A DNA stretch of 64,000 bases from Natrinema salaciae (GTDB taxonomy: Archaea > Halobacteriota > Halobacteria > Halobacteriales > Natrialbaceae), in NCBI RefSeq assembly GCF_900110865.1, contig NZ_FOFD01000003.1:801607-865606 (forward strand), written 5' to 3'. A program made the position numbers and the translations under genes. The notes below the pieces were generated by a model. That model did no database searches and had not been told where the DNA came from. It saw only the letters and a list, made by a program, of their open reading frames with translations. Positions 8,867-17,346 of the stretch are shown here, in pieces. The stretch's first letter is position 1; each line of letters opens with the position of its first letter.

Positions 8867-10030
8867 TTACGTCTGCCGATCCGACGGCGAGTCGTTCGCG
8901 TCACCCGTCGCCGACTGCGCCGGTGCCGTCCGTTCGGCGGTCGGCTCCGTCCACTCGGTGACCACGTCCCCCTTCGCGACGTGAATCTCGCGCTGGGGGA
9001 ACGGAATGTCGATATTCGCTTCGGTCAGCGCCTTGTACATCGCCCTGTTGAGTTTGTGCGTCGCTTTGGCCGCGCGTGTCGGCGACGCTACCCAGCAGAG
9101 GAGTTCGTACTCGAGCGCCGAGTCGCCGAACGCCCGAAACCGCATCCGCGGCTTCGGCGAGTCGAGGACGAGCGATTCCTCGTCGGCGATCTCGAGGACG
9201 AGTTCCTCGAACGCGTCGATGTCCGTCCCGTAGGCGACGCCGATCGGGACTTTGAGCCGTTTCCGGCGCTTCGGAGCCGACTGGTTGATCACCTTCGCGG
9301 CGTTGAGAACCGAGTTCGGAACGGTCACCAGTACTTCGTCGCGCATCATGAGCGTCGTCGACCGGATGCCGACCGAGACGACGGTTCCCGCTTCCCCGGA
9401 GTCGAGTTCGATGTAGTCGCCCAGCTTGTAGGTGTCGTCGAAGTAGAGCGCGATGCCGCCGAAGAAGTTGGCGACGGTATCCTTCGCAGCGAACCCGACG
9501 GCGATGCCGGCGACGCCGGCGGCCCCGAGCAGCGGCGAGATGCTGTACTCCCACAGCGACAGCAAGACGGCACCCGTTCCGCCGACGACGACCAGCGTCC
9601 AGACGTTCGAGAAGACGGGCGCGAAGTCGAACCGCGAGCCCTTGTCCTTGACCTCCTCGACGAACCGGTTGACGATCCGGTTCGAGGCGAAGGCCCAGGC
9701 GACGATGATGACGGACAGCGACGGCTTTCCGAAGAACGTCTCGAGTTGATCCGGCGTCACCAGAACGGTTTCGGTAACGGACGGCACCTGTGTGAGCAGG
9801 TACACGCCCGTCAGTGCAGCCGTCACGACGATCGGCAATCGGAGCTCCTCGACGAGGATGTGATCGTACCGCGTCTTCGTCCGGCTCGTGTACCGAAGCA
9901 GCCCCCGGAGAACCACGATCTCGAGGGCAACCGCGATGCCGAGTGAGATACCGACGAGCAGTATCGTCGCTTGCCACCCGGGAACGCCGTCGAAGAAGGA
10001 GGCGAATAGATCGGAGAACGCCGCGGTCAT
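8867..10030 (-). CDS. Small-conductance mechanosensitive channel, MscS family
   Basis: A 387-aa membrane protein. There are four or more hydrophobic segments: residues about 18-45, 65-82, 100-118 and 140-165. The pore-lining helix of MscS is clear in LGAAGVAGIAVGFAAKDTVANFFGGIALYF, followed by the beta domain (GDYIELDSGEAGTVVSVGIRSTTL) and a soluble alpha/beta C-terminal domain ending in an acidic tail. The channel would release solutes on hypo-osmotic shock. It is antisense to and separates nadAB from nadC, and shares no obvious function with them. The start is the only one that precedes the first membrane helix. Confidence 0.9.
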   Translation of the reverse strand: MTAAFSDLFASFFDGVPGWQATILLVGISLGIAVALEIVVLRGLLRYTSRTKTRYDHILVEELRLPIVVTAALTGVYLLTQVPSVTETVLVTPDQLETFFGKPSLSVIIVAWAFASNRIVNRFVEEVKDKGSRFDFAPVFSNVWTLVVVGGTGAVLLSLWEYSISPLLGAAGVAGIAVGFAAKDTVANFFGGIALYFDDTYKLGDYIELDSGEAGTVVSVGIRSTTLMMRDEVLVTVPNSVLNAAKVINQSAPKRRKRLKVPIGVAYGTDIDAFEELVLEIADEESLVLDSPKPRMRFRAFGDSALEYELLCWVASPTRAAKATHKLNRAMYKALTEANIDIPFPQREIHVAKGDVVTEWTEPTAERTAPAQSATGDANDSPSDRQT

Positions 10031-10225
10031 ACGGGGGACAGGCAGCGGGACGAGGTAATAGTGTCTGAAACTCGACTGTCACCTTCGCCCGACAATCGCC
10101 GAAGCGAACAGGCGACTCGAACCCGGGTCGATCATCGTCGCCCGGATCGCGTGCCGTGTCGATGCGACGGAGCGCGTGCGATCGGTCGGTCCCGTCGGGC
10201 GTCTGCGGTCCGGCCAAACGGATCC

Positions 10226-10233
10226 TTTATTTT
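10226..10233 (+). promoter_or_regulatory. TATA-like promoter element of nadC
   Basis: TTTATTTT, in otherwise GC-rich sequence, is about 34 nt before the nadC ATG, so transcription would begin only a few nt before or at the start codon (leaderless, no ribosome-binding site seen). Confidence 0.55.
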
Positions 10234-10263
10234 CGCCGGGACCGCACCCGCATCCACGGCTGT

Positions 10264-11079
10264 ATGTTCACCGACGCACAAATCGAACGCTGGCTGCGCG
10301 AGGACGTCGGCCACCACGACGTCACCAATCAGGTGCCCGGCGAGACGACCGGCCGACTCGTCGCAACTGAACCGGGCGTCGTCGCCGGTCTCGAGGCCGC
10401 GGCGGCCGTCTTCGACTCCCTCGGCGTGGCCGTGACCGATCGGCTCGAGGACGGAACCGACGTCGAACCCGGGGACGAACTGCTCCACGTCGCGGGGACC
10501 GCCCGCGAGGTCCTCCGGGGCGAACGGGTCGCCGTCAACCTCGCGGGCCACGCCTCGGGGATCGCGACGCGGACGCGGACGGCGGTCGAGAACGCGCGGA
10601 CCGAATCGGACGACGTGGCGATCGCTGCGACCAGAAAAACCACGCCGGGGCTGCGCGGCCTCGAGAAGCGCGCCGTCGTCGCGGGCGGCGGCGATACCCA
10701 CCGGCTCGACCTCTCCCACATGGTCATGGTCAAGGACAACCACGTCGCGGAACTGGGACTCGAGGACGCCGTCGCCCGGTTTCAGGAGCGGGCCTCGTTC
10801 GCGACGAAGATCGACGTCGAGGTCGAGACCGTCGCGGACGCGCCGCGGGCGGCCGCCGCCGGTGCCGATATCGTTCTGCTCGACAACATGACGCCCGACG
10901 AAACGCGGGCGGCCGTCGACGAACTCGCCGACTACGAGGGCGTGCTGGCCGAAGCCAGCGGCGGGATCACCATCGCGGACGTGCCCGAGTACGCCGCGAC
11001 GGGCGTCGACGTCATCTCGATGGGATCGCTCACCCACTCGGCTCCGTCGCTGGACCTGTCGTTCCGGACCGGTGAGTGA
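10264..11079 (+). CDS. nadC: Nicotinate-nucleotide pyrophosphorylase (quinolinate phosphoribosyltransferase, carboxylating)
   Basis: A 271-aa enzyme converting quinolinate and PRPP to nicotinate mononucleotide. Seen: the N-terminal WLREDVGHHDVTN, the ATRKTTPGLRGLEKRAVVAGGG block, HMVMVKDNH, IDVEVETV and the C-terminal EASGGIT...GVDVISMGSLTHS phosphate-binding half of the TIM-like barrel. All fit QPRTase, and the length is usual. An open frame extends 36 codons upstream, but the start MFTDAQIERW is supported by the TATA element. It completes the NadA-NadB-NadC de novo pathway, though a MscS gene on the other strand lies between. Confidence 0.95.
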   Translation: MFTDAQIERWLREDVGHHDVTNQVPGETTGRLVATEPGVVAGLEAAAAVFDSLGVAVTDRLEDGTDVEPGDELLHVAGTAREVLRGERVAVNLAGHASGIATRTRTAVENARTESDDVAIAATRKTTPGLRGLEKRAVVAGGGDTHRLDLSHMVMVKDNHVAELGLEDAVARFQERASFATKIDVEVETVADAPRAAAAGADIVLLDNMTPDETRAAVDELADYEGVLAEASGGITIADVPEYAATGVDVISMGSLTHSAPSLDLSFRTGE

Positions 11080-11163
11080 GCGACGTCTTCTGGTCTCCAT
11101 CCGCCGGGACGGTTCGGGCGGCGCCGCTCCGACGGCCCTCGTTGCCCGTTGCCCGGTGCGTCG

Positions 11164-11691
11164 TCACTCGCGCGGACGAAGCGTCGACTCCAGATCCCGC
11201 TCCTCGAGGAACAGCGACGGATCGTCGTGGGAGAAACTGACCCACCGCTCCGTCGAATCGGCCGTGACGTGAAGGAACAGTTCCTCCTCGAGGAGGGCCG
11301 TTTCGAAGACGGCGCGACAGTCCGTGACGTCGTACGCGAGCGGGACGAACACCGCGGTCTCGTCCGCGTCGGCGCGTTCGACCGCGAGCGCGACGCGCCG
11401 GTCGCTGTCCGCGTCCGCGAGCGGACGGTAGTAGACGTCGGCCGCAGTGATCTCGACCGTCCCCGCCTCGATGAGGTCCTCGACGGCCGCGTACTCGTCG
11501 GCGCTGACGGTGACGTCGAGGCCGACCCGCTCGTCCCGATCGACCGGGGCGACTCGCGTCGGCTCGAGGACGACGCTGTCCCAGCCGTCTTCGCGGTACT
11601 CCTCGGCGATGGCCCGCGCGTCCTCGAGGAGTTCCTCCCAGAGCGGCCCCGTCGTCGCGTCGTCCGCCGGTTCCGATCCGTCCGCCGTCAT
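11164..11691 (-). CDS. Conserved haloarchaeal protein of unknown function
   Basis: A 175-aa soluble acidic protein from the start MTADGSEP (a start 10 codons further up is also open). There is no signal peptide or membrane helix. The sequence alternates short beta-strand-like and helical stretches: LWEELLEDARAIAEEYREDGWDSVVLEPTRVAPV early, a central VSADEYAAVEDLI, and AVFVPLAYDVTDCRAVFETALLEEELFLHV later. It looks like a full-length, intact cytosolic protein. No catalytic motif is recognised. It lies in the same direction as the methyltransferase-like gene upstream of it, 63 nt away, and may share its transcript. Confidence 0.7.
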   Translation of the reverse strand: MTADGSEPADDATTGPLWEELLEDARAIAEEYREDGWDSVVLEPTRVAPVDRDERVGLDVTVSADEYAAVEDLIEAGTVEITAADVYYRPLADADSDRRVALAVERADADETAVFVPLAYDVTDCRAVFETALLEEELFLHVTADSTERWVSFSHDDPSLFLEERDLESTLRPRE

Positions 11692-11754
11692 CGATCTCCC
11701 TCCGGTCGCGTCGTCATACACGACACCGACGATCCGGAGCGGAAAAACGTTACC

Positions 11755-12291
11755 TCACGTCCCGTCGTCGGGGAGGTCCAGTCGTTCCATCGCGTCGCGC
11801 CAGACGTCCGCCCCGGCGGGATCACACGCGGCTCGCCACTCGCTCGGCGACAGGATCGTCGCGTCGATCTCCCCCTTCTGGGCCGCCGCGGGCGGGTCCG
11901 ATCGGACCTGGTGGAGCAGGACGCCGACGCCGTTCGTCTCTCGGATCCGGGCCAGCGCCGATTCGGCCTCGTCGACGGGCACGAACGACAGCATACACTC
12001 CGTCACGAGAACGTCGATCTCGTCGATGTCGAACGTCTCGCGCAACGTGTCAACGAGGTCGTCGTCGCGAAGATCCGCCTCGACCAGGAACTCCCGCGTC
12101 GGCTCCGCGGCCGTCTCCAGGATCGACTGCGAGGTGTCGAACCCGTACGCCGCCACGTCGCGCTCGCGCAGCGCCTCGACGGTCGTCGCCGTGCCACAGC
12201 CCGCGACGACGACGACCGGCGCTCGATCGGCGTCCGCGACCGTCTCGGCGAACGACGCTAGCTCCCGAATTTTGTCGTACCGCTCTCCCAT
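11755..12291 (-). CDS. Small class I SAM-dependent methyltransferase-like protein
   Basis: A 178-aa protein with a Rossmann-like SAM-binding core. Motif I is VVVVAGCGTATTVEALRERDVAAYGFDTS (residues about 25-53), an acidic residue ends the second strand, and motif IV-like IDVLVTECMLSFVP follows near residue 95. The usual glycine-rich loop D/ExGxGxG is reduced to AGCGTA. The C-terminal part is short, with no clear substrate domain. It lies in the same direction as the neighbours on each side. The substrate is unknown; the motif order supports the fold but not the activity. Confidence 0.7.
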   Translation of the reverse strand: MGERYDKIRELASFAETVADADRAPVVVVAGCGTATTVEALRERDVAAYGFDTSQSILETAAEPTREFLVEADLRDDDLVDTLRETFDIDEIDVLVTECMLSFVPVDEAESALARIRETNGVGVLLHQVRSDPPAAAQKGEIDATILSPSEWRAACDPAGADVWRDAMERLDLPDDGT

Positions 12292-12342
12292 ATCCCAGCA
12301 CCGGTCCGGAGGTCGAAAACGTTCTCGGTCGTCGGTCGTCGG

Positions 12343-13065
12343 TCAGCGTCGGCCGCGAGTCCGTTCGGCGTCGATCCGTTCGACCGAGACGTCCGTCTCG
12401 TCGCCGATCAGACACCCTTCGATCGCCGTCCGGACGGTTCTGGGGTCCGACGGCCCGCCCGCGTCGGCGACGGTCCCCACCGTCGCCGGGTCGAGCGGAA
12501 CCGCGAGCGCGTCGTAGACCGTCTCGAGCGCGTCCGCCAGCGCCTCGCGGTTGGCCACGAGGACGATCCCGGCGACGAGGGCGGCGTCGCTCCGGACGCG
12601 CTGTGCGATGCCGACGAGCTTCCGCCGCTCACCGGTCGGCTCCGTCACCGACAGCGAGTGCGCTCCGGGACAGAACGAGTCGTCCGGTTCGCCGCGAACG
12701 GGATCGATGTCCAGCGTCCGTAGCGCCCGCTTGAGGGCGTCCGTGGCTCGCTCGTACCGGTCCGTCGACCCGCGTCGGAAGTCCGCGACCGGTTCGGCGC
12801 GGGCGAACGCCAGCGTCGTCGCCCCGTCGTAGGCGACCGCACGGCCCCCGACGTCGCGCTCGATCGGGGGGAAGTCGCGCTCCCGTGCAGCTTCGCGGGC
12901 GCGGTCGTATCCGTCGCGGCGGCCGTCGCGGCGGCCGAACGCGAGCTGTCTATGGGGGGTCCAGACGCGGACGGCGGGCTCGCCGTCGGTGGCGACCGAG
13001 AGCAGCCGTCGACTCGCGTCGCGATCGGCCGCGATCGACGCCGCCCGGCCGCGGAACACGCGCAT
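12343..13065 (-). CDS. Lipoate-protein ligase / octanoyltransferase family protein
   Basis: A 240-aa protein of the BPL_LplA_LipB fold. Visible features are a WTPHRQLAFGRRDG segment (substrate pocket, residues about 39-52), VGGRAVAYDGATTLAFA (the conserved RxGG/RxSGGGAVYH region in altered form), CPGAHSLSV where the family has a lysine/serine-containing strand, and KLVGIAQR, which matches the conserved K-(I/V)xGxAQ lysine motif. It would attach lipoate or octanoate to acyl-carrier or 2-oxoacid dehydrogenase E2 domains. The start MRVFRGRAAS is preferred because the upstream extension reads like the antisense of the next gene. Confidence 0.75.
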   Translation of the reverse strand: MRVFRGRAASIAADRDASRRLLSVATDGEPAVRVWTPHRQLAFGRRDGRRDGYDRAREAARERDFPPIERDVGGRAVAYDGATTLAFARAEPVADFRRGSTDRYERATDALKRALRTLDIDPVRGEPDDSFCPGAHSLSVTEPTGERRKLVGIAQRVRSDAALVAGIVLVANREALADALETVYDALAVPLDPATVGTVADAGGPSDPRTVRTAIEGCLIGDETDVSVERIDAERTRGRR

Positions 13066-13122
13066 AGCGGACGTAGAACCCGGTGGGCCTAAACCCTCCC
13101 GCCACCCAGAGGCGGATAGCCG

Positions 13123-14019
13123 ATGGCCGTCACCCTTCCCGAGTCCGTCCTCGCGCAGTACGAGCGGTTCTCGCTGTACAACTCGCCGTACCCCGCCCAC
13201 GACGGCGGCTGCGCGATCGACCTGTACCCGGGCACCCTCGCCGACGGCCGGACTACCGCCGCACCGAGCCCGGTCGCCGGCACCGTCCGCGAGACTCGGA
13301 CCGTCCGCGCGCCGCCGAAACCATACGCGCCCGAGCACGACCACCTGATCCTGATCGATCCCGCGGCGTCCGGCCCGCTCGCGGGGCTGACGGTCCGCGT
13401 GCTCCACGTCGAGCCGTCGGTCGCGGCCGGCGACCGCGTCGAGCGCGGCGAGTCGCTTGGCCGACTCGTCCGGGCGGGCTTTTTCGCGCCGTGGGTCGAC
13501 AACCACCTCCACGTCGGGGTTCGCGACCCGGACCAGAACCCCTACCGGGCGTCGGGCTCGCTGCCGCTCGAACTCGGCGTGTCCGTCCGGCCGCTCGAGT
13601 GGGACGGCACGGGCCGGGTCGTGTCGACCGGCGACACCTACGCGGTCCTCGATTCGCCGGCCCATCCCGATCCCGGCGCGGCGTTCGTCGGCGTGCGGGC
13701 CGACGACGGCGGCGTCCTCGACGGCGGACTGCCCCACTACGACGGCGGCGGGTTGCTCGAGCGGCCAGCCCCGGTCGACACGGCCGGCGCTCCCGCCGAG
13801 AGGGTCGTCTCGCTGAACGGCGACCGACTCGGCGTCGCCGACGGGCGCACGATCGCGTGGGACGACGCGACCGTGACGGCGAACGGCGAGCCGATCACCG
13901 GACTCTCGCTGTTCTGCGCTCGAGACGCCGACTTCGGCGCGAAGCTGATCTGTCCGGAGCGGTCGTTCGAACGCGGGGAGCTGGTTCGGGTGCGCGTCCG
14001 CTCGAGCGACGAGCGGTGA
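13123..14019 (+). CDS. Conserved haloarchaeal protein with M23/biotinyl-like beta domain
   Basis: A 298-aa cytosolic protein without signal or membrane segments. The first half resembles an M23 (LytM)-type beta-sandwich: DGGCAIDLYPG, SPVAGTVRETRTV, an LTVRVLHVEPSVAAGDRVERGESLGRLV stretch typical of 'hammerhead' lipoyl-like or M23 folds, and HLHVGVRD, which resembles the HxH zinc motif of M23 peptidases. The usual second HxxxD is replaced here by DGGCAID, so peptidase activity is doubtful. The second half is beta-rich. Haloarchaea lack peptidoglycan, so a classical role is not expected. Divergent from the lipoate-ligase-like gene. Confidence 0.6.
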   Translation: MAVTLPESVLAQYERFSLYNSPYPAHDGGCAIDLYPGTLADGRTTAAPSPVAGTVRETRTVRAPPKPYAPEHDHLILIDPAASGPLAGLTVRVLHVEPSVAAGDRVERGESLGRLVRAGFFAPWVDNHLHVGVRDPDQNPYRASGSLPLELGVSVRPLEWDGTGRVVSTGDTYAVLDSPAHPDPGAAFVGVRADDGGVLDGGLPHYDGGGLLERPAPVDTAGAPAERVVSLNGDRLGVADGRTIAWDDATVTANGEPITGLSLFCARDADFGAKLICPERSFERGELVRVRVRSSDER

Positions 14020-14070
14020 ACCCGGACACGGCCGATGGCTGTTCGTCGCCCCCGCCAGCGGCGAAACGGT

Positions 14071-14571
14071 CTAGTCGGTCCGCGCCCGGTGGCGCGCTTT
14101 CGACCGCTGGTAGGCGTCGTCCTCGCGGACTCGTTCCCAGTATTCCTCGAAGACGAGTGCGGCGGCTCGCTTGTCCCGGTCGGCCCATCTCTGGGGATCG
14201 CGTTCGACGCCGTCGTCGCCGTACTTCCGACCGCTGGGATACTTCGCGTACCGCATCGCCCGGGTGTAGCCCATCTGCAGGTACTTGCGGGCCATGTCCA
14301 TGCCCGGAAACTCGTCGCGCTCCCGATAGCGTTCGTACCGCTCGTAGATCGCTTCGGCGGCTTCCTCGGCGGCCGCTTCGTCTCTGTACGACCACAGCGG
14401 GAGCAGCTCGCTCTTGTAGGGCTCGACTTTGAACACCCCAGCCTCGCCGCGACCGATCTCGTAGGCGTCGGGATCGGCGCGGAAATCGACGTCGTACTCG
14501 GGGCCGTCGCCGAGTTCGGTATCGTCGGTCACGGGCGAGGTACGCGCTCGAGTCGAATCAATCCTCGACAA
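14071..14571 (-). CDS. DUF4385 family protein
   Basis: A 166-aa soluble protein. The stretch VFKVEPYKSELLPLWSYRD, the helix EEAAEAIYERYERY, and GMDMARKYLQMGYTRAMRYAKYPSGRKY followed by WADRDKRAAALVFEEYWERV are the hallmarks of DUF4385, a family present in bacteria, algae and haloarchaea. No function is known; conserved basic and aromatic residues suggest nucleic acid or nucleotide contact, but this is inference. An internal GTG codon (giving VTDDTELG) about 13 codons in is an alternative start, because the first residues are not family-like. Confidence 0.8.
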   Translation of the reverse strand: MSRIDSTRARTSPVTDDTELGDGPEYDVDFRADPDAYEIGRGEAGVFKVEPYKSELLPLWSYRDEAAAEEAAEAIYERYERYRERDEFPGMDMARKYLQMGYTRAMRYAKYPSGRKYGDDGVERDPQRWADRDKRAAALVFEEYWERVREDDAYQRSKARHRARTD

Positions 14572-14624
14572 CGTGAACGGTGAGAAACGTAGCTGTCAAG
14601 AACGTCGCGGGCGGATGGGTGGCT

Positions 14625-15116
14625 ATGCCAGAGGAGACGCCGACGATGGAGGCGCTCGACGAGTTCGACGATCGCGAGGGGATGCTCCAGCACTTCCTCG
14701 ACGAGAACCAGGAGTTCCTCTCGTGGCTCGGGACGAGCGTCGACAACGTCGGCGACGGGACGATGACGATGTCGATCCCCTACGACGAGAAGTTGACGAA
14801 TACGCGGCCGGATGCCGGCCCCGACGAGCGGGCCGACCTCCACGGCGGCGTCGCGGCCACCCTCATCGACACCGTCGGCGGGATCGCGCTCCGGACGGCC
14901 ATGGACGACCCCTTCGGCGTGCGGATCGCGACGATCAACCTGAACGTCAACTACCTCCGTCCGGCGACGTCGGATCTCGTGGCGACCGCGGACGTGGTCC
15001 GTGTCGGCGGCAGCGTCGGCGTCAGCGAGATCACCGTCGAGAGTACGACGCCGGACGGGGAAACGAAAGCCGTCGCGACCGGACAGGGTGCCTACCGCGT
15101 GTTCCGGCCGGAGTAG
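14625..15116 (+). CDS. PaaI-type hotdog-fold thioesterase
   Basis: A 163-aa protein of the PaaI/YbgC thioesterase superfamily. The hotdog core reads DLHGGVAATLIDTVGGIALRTAM, where HGG and the following acidic D are the usual catalytic region, then INLNVNYLRPAT and VGVSEITVESTTPDGETKAVATGQGAYRVF for the strands. It would hydrolyse acyl- or aryl-CoA thioesters. The start MPEETPTMEAL is chosen over an upstream Met because the 15 extra residues are not family-like and overlap the promoter side of DUF4385. It is a single gene. Confidence 0.85.
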   Translation: MPEETPTMEALDEFDDREGMLQHFLDENQEFLSWLGTSVDNVGDGTMTMSIPYDEKLTNTRPDAGPDERADLHGGVAATLIDTVGGIALRTAMDDPFGVRIATINLNVNYLRPATSDLVATADVVRVGGSVGVSEITVESTTPDGETKAVATGQGAYRVFRPE

Positions 15117-15419
15117 TCGCCGGGGCTCCGATTCGACCGCCGTCGCGCACCACCGCGCTCGAGGACGCCGGGTCCCCTCGAGCGGCGGGTCGCCGCGATC
15201 TCTCCGTCACATATCGGCGAGGAATAATGTCCGCCGCGTTCGGGACGACTAGATCGACCCGAACACGTTCTGTCGCCTTTCCACTTCGCAGGAATTCGTC
15301 TCTCACCTATTACGGTGGCTTTTCGAGTGGAACTTGTGACGAGCGGGGTGGCAGGTCGGCTCCCGCCACCCGCGGACTACCGCGTCACGCCGACTGCGCG
15401 GAGCGACCCCTGAAGGACA
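15117..15419. other. Intergenic region before the nos operon
   Basis: No gene is seen. It presumably holds the nosZ promoter. One palindromic site, CGAACACGTTCT at 15260-15271, nearly fits CGAA-N4-TTCG, the site reported for the haloarchaeal anaerobic regulator NarO (one mismatch). Confidence 0.4.
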
Positions 15420-17339
15420 ATGACCCGAACCCACGATTCCGACGACGGACGGACCGAACCGAGCCGCTCGACCGACGCTGCGATCGCCACCGAGAGCGAG
15501 TCGGAACGCGATCCGCTGTTCGCCCGCATTCCCCGACGAGACTTCGTGAAAGCCGGCGCGGCCACGGGCGCGATGGCGTCGCTGGCCGGCTGTACGGACC
15601 TCCTCAGCGGCGGCGACTCGGTCTCCCTCGAGGACGTCAGGACCGACGTCAAACCCGGCGAACATGACGACTACTACGCGTTCCTCTCGGGCGGTCACAC
15701 CGGCGAAATCCGCGTCTACGGGCTCCCCTCGATGCGCCAGTTGATGCGCATCCCGGTGTTCCAGTCCGAGAGCGCCCGCGGCTACGGCTACGACGACCGG
15801 ACGAGCGAGATGCTCGAGGAGTCGGGCGGCTACACGTGGGGTGACGCACACCACCCGCGCGTGAGCCAGACGGACAACGACTACGACGGCCGCTGGGCGT
15901 TCGTCAACGACAAGGCCAACGGCCGGATGGCCCGGATCAACCTCACGTACTTCGAGACGGACGCCATCGTCGACATTCCGAACCAGCAGGGAACCCACGG
16001 TGCCTGCTGTCTGCTGCCGGACACGAAGTACGTCTTCGGCGTCGGCGAGTTTCGCGTTCCGATGCCCAACGACGGACAGGATCTCACCGATCCGGACAAC
16101 TACACGTCGACGATCGCCGCGATCAACCCCGAGACGATGAACGTCGAGTGGGAAGTGCTGGTCGACGGGAACATGGACAACGGCGACGGCGGCAAGGAGG
16201 GCCGCTGGTTCTTCGCGACCGGCTACAACAGCGAACACGCCACCTCCCAGAGCGAGATGTCCTCGAGCGACACCGACTGGGTGAAGGCTTTCGACGTGCC
16301 GGCCATCGAGGAGGCGGTCGAGGCCGGCGAGTACGAGGAGATCGATGGCGTCCCGGTCGTCGACGGGACCCGCGACAGTTCGCTGAACGAGGGCGACCGC
16401 CCCGTCGTCCGCTACGTCGACGTATCGAAGAGCCCCCACGGCGTCAGCGTCACACCCGACGGGAAGTACGCGATCGCCAGCGGGAAACTCGACCCGACGG
16501 CGACGGTCATCGACATCGAGACCCTCGCCGAGGCCGACGACCCCAACGAGTCGATCGTCGGTCGCCCGCGACTCGGCATGGGACCGCTGCACACCGCCTA
16601 CGACGGCCGCGGACACGCGTACACGACGCTGTTCATCGACTCGCAGGTCGTCAAGTGGGACATCGAGGCGGCCGTCGAGGCGAGCGAAGAGTCGACGGAC
16701 CCGGTGGTCGAGAAGATCGACGTCCACTACAACCCCGGCCACCTCATCGCCGCGGAGTCGTACACGGCCGATCCGCAGGGGGACTGGCTGATCTCGCTGA
16801 ACAAGCTCTCGAAGGACCGGTTCCTCCCGGTCGGCCCGATGCACCCCGAGAACGACCAGCTGATCTACATCGGCGACGACGACGAGGGGATGGCCCTCGT
16901 CAAGGACACGCCGTCCTACGCCGAACCCCACGACGCTTCGATCGTCAGCGCGGACAAGATCGACCCCGCGAAGGTCTACGACCCCGACGACTACGACGCG
17001 GAGTTCGTCTCGCCGGATGCCAACGACATCGTCCGCGAAGACGGCCGCGTGCACGTGAAGATGCACTCGCAGCGCAACGAGTTCGGCTTCGAGGAGGTGA
17101 CCGTCACGGAGGGCGACGAAGTGACGATGACCGTCACCAACATCGAGGAGACCTCCGACATCCTCCACTCGTTGGCCATCCCCGAGCACGATATCAACAT
17201 CAAACTCGCGCCACAGGAGACGCGCGAAGTGACGTTCACGGCCGACGAACCGGGCGTCTACTGGATGTACTGTGCGTTCTTCTGTAGCGCGCTGCACCTC
17301 GAGATGCGCTCGCGACTGATCGTCGAACCAGCGGAGTGA
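15420..17339 (+). CDS. nosZ: Nitrous-oxide reductase
   Basis: A 639-aa copper enzyme reducing N2O to N2 at the cell surface, the last step of denitrification. Residues about 37-60 carry a Tat signal (IPRRDFVKAG) that ends in a lipobox-like LAGC. The seven-bladed propeller segments include GDAHHPRVSQTDNDYDGRW, NQQGTHG, SKSPHGVSVTPDGKY and EPHDAS, which bring His ligands to the CuZ cluster. The C-terminal cupredoxin domain ends with CAFFCSALHLEM (first Cys at about 618), the binuclear CuA site. Gene order and Tat/lipobox N-terminus resemble haloarchaeal and clade II-type enzymes. First gene of a five-gene operon. Confidence 0.97.
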   Translation: MTRTHDSDDGRTEPSRSTDAAIATESESERDPLFARIPRRDFVKAGAATGAMASLAGCTDLLSGGDSVSLEDVRTDVKPGEHDDYYAFLSGGHTGEIRVYGLPSMRQLMRIPVFQSESARGYGYDDRTSEMLEESGGYTWGDAHHPRVSQTDNDYDGRWAFVNDKANGRMARINLTYFETDAIVDIPNQQGTHGACCLLPDTKYVFGVGEFRVPMPNDGQDLTDPDNYTSTIAAINPETMNVEWEVLVDGNMDNGDGGKEGRWFFATGYNSEHATSQSEMSSSDTDWVKAFDVPAIEEAVEAGEYEEIDGVPVVDGTRDSSLNEGDRPVVRYVDVSKSPHGVSVTPDGKYAIASGKLDPTATVIDIETLAEADDPNESIVGRPRLGMGPLHTAYDGRGHAYTTLFIDSQVVKWDIEAAVEASEESTDPVVEKIDVHYNPGHLIAAESYTADPQGDWLISLNKLSKDRFLPVGPMHPENDQLIYIGDDDEGMALVKDTPSYAEPHDASIVSADKIDPAKVYDPDDYDAEFVSPDANDIVREDGRVHVKMHSQRNEFGFEEVTVTEGDEVTMTVTNIEETSDILHSLAIPEHDINIKLAPQETREVTFTADEPGVYWMYCAFFCSALHLEMRSRLIVEPAE

Positions 17340-17346
17340 CCACACG

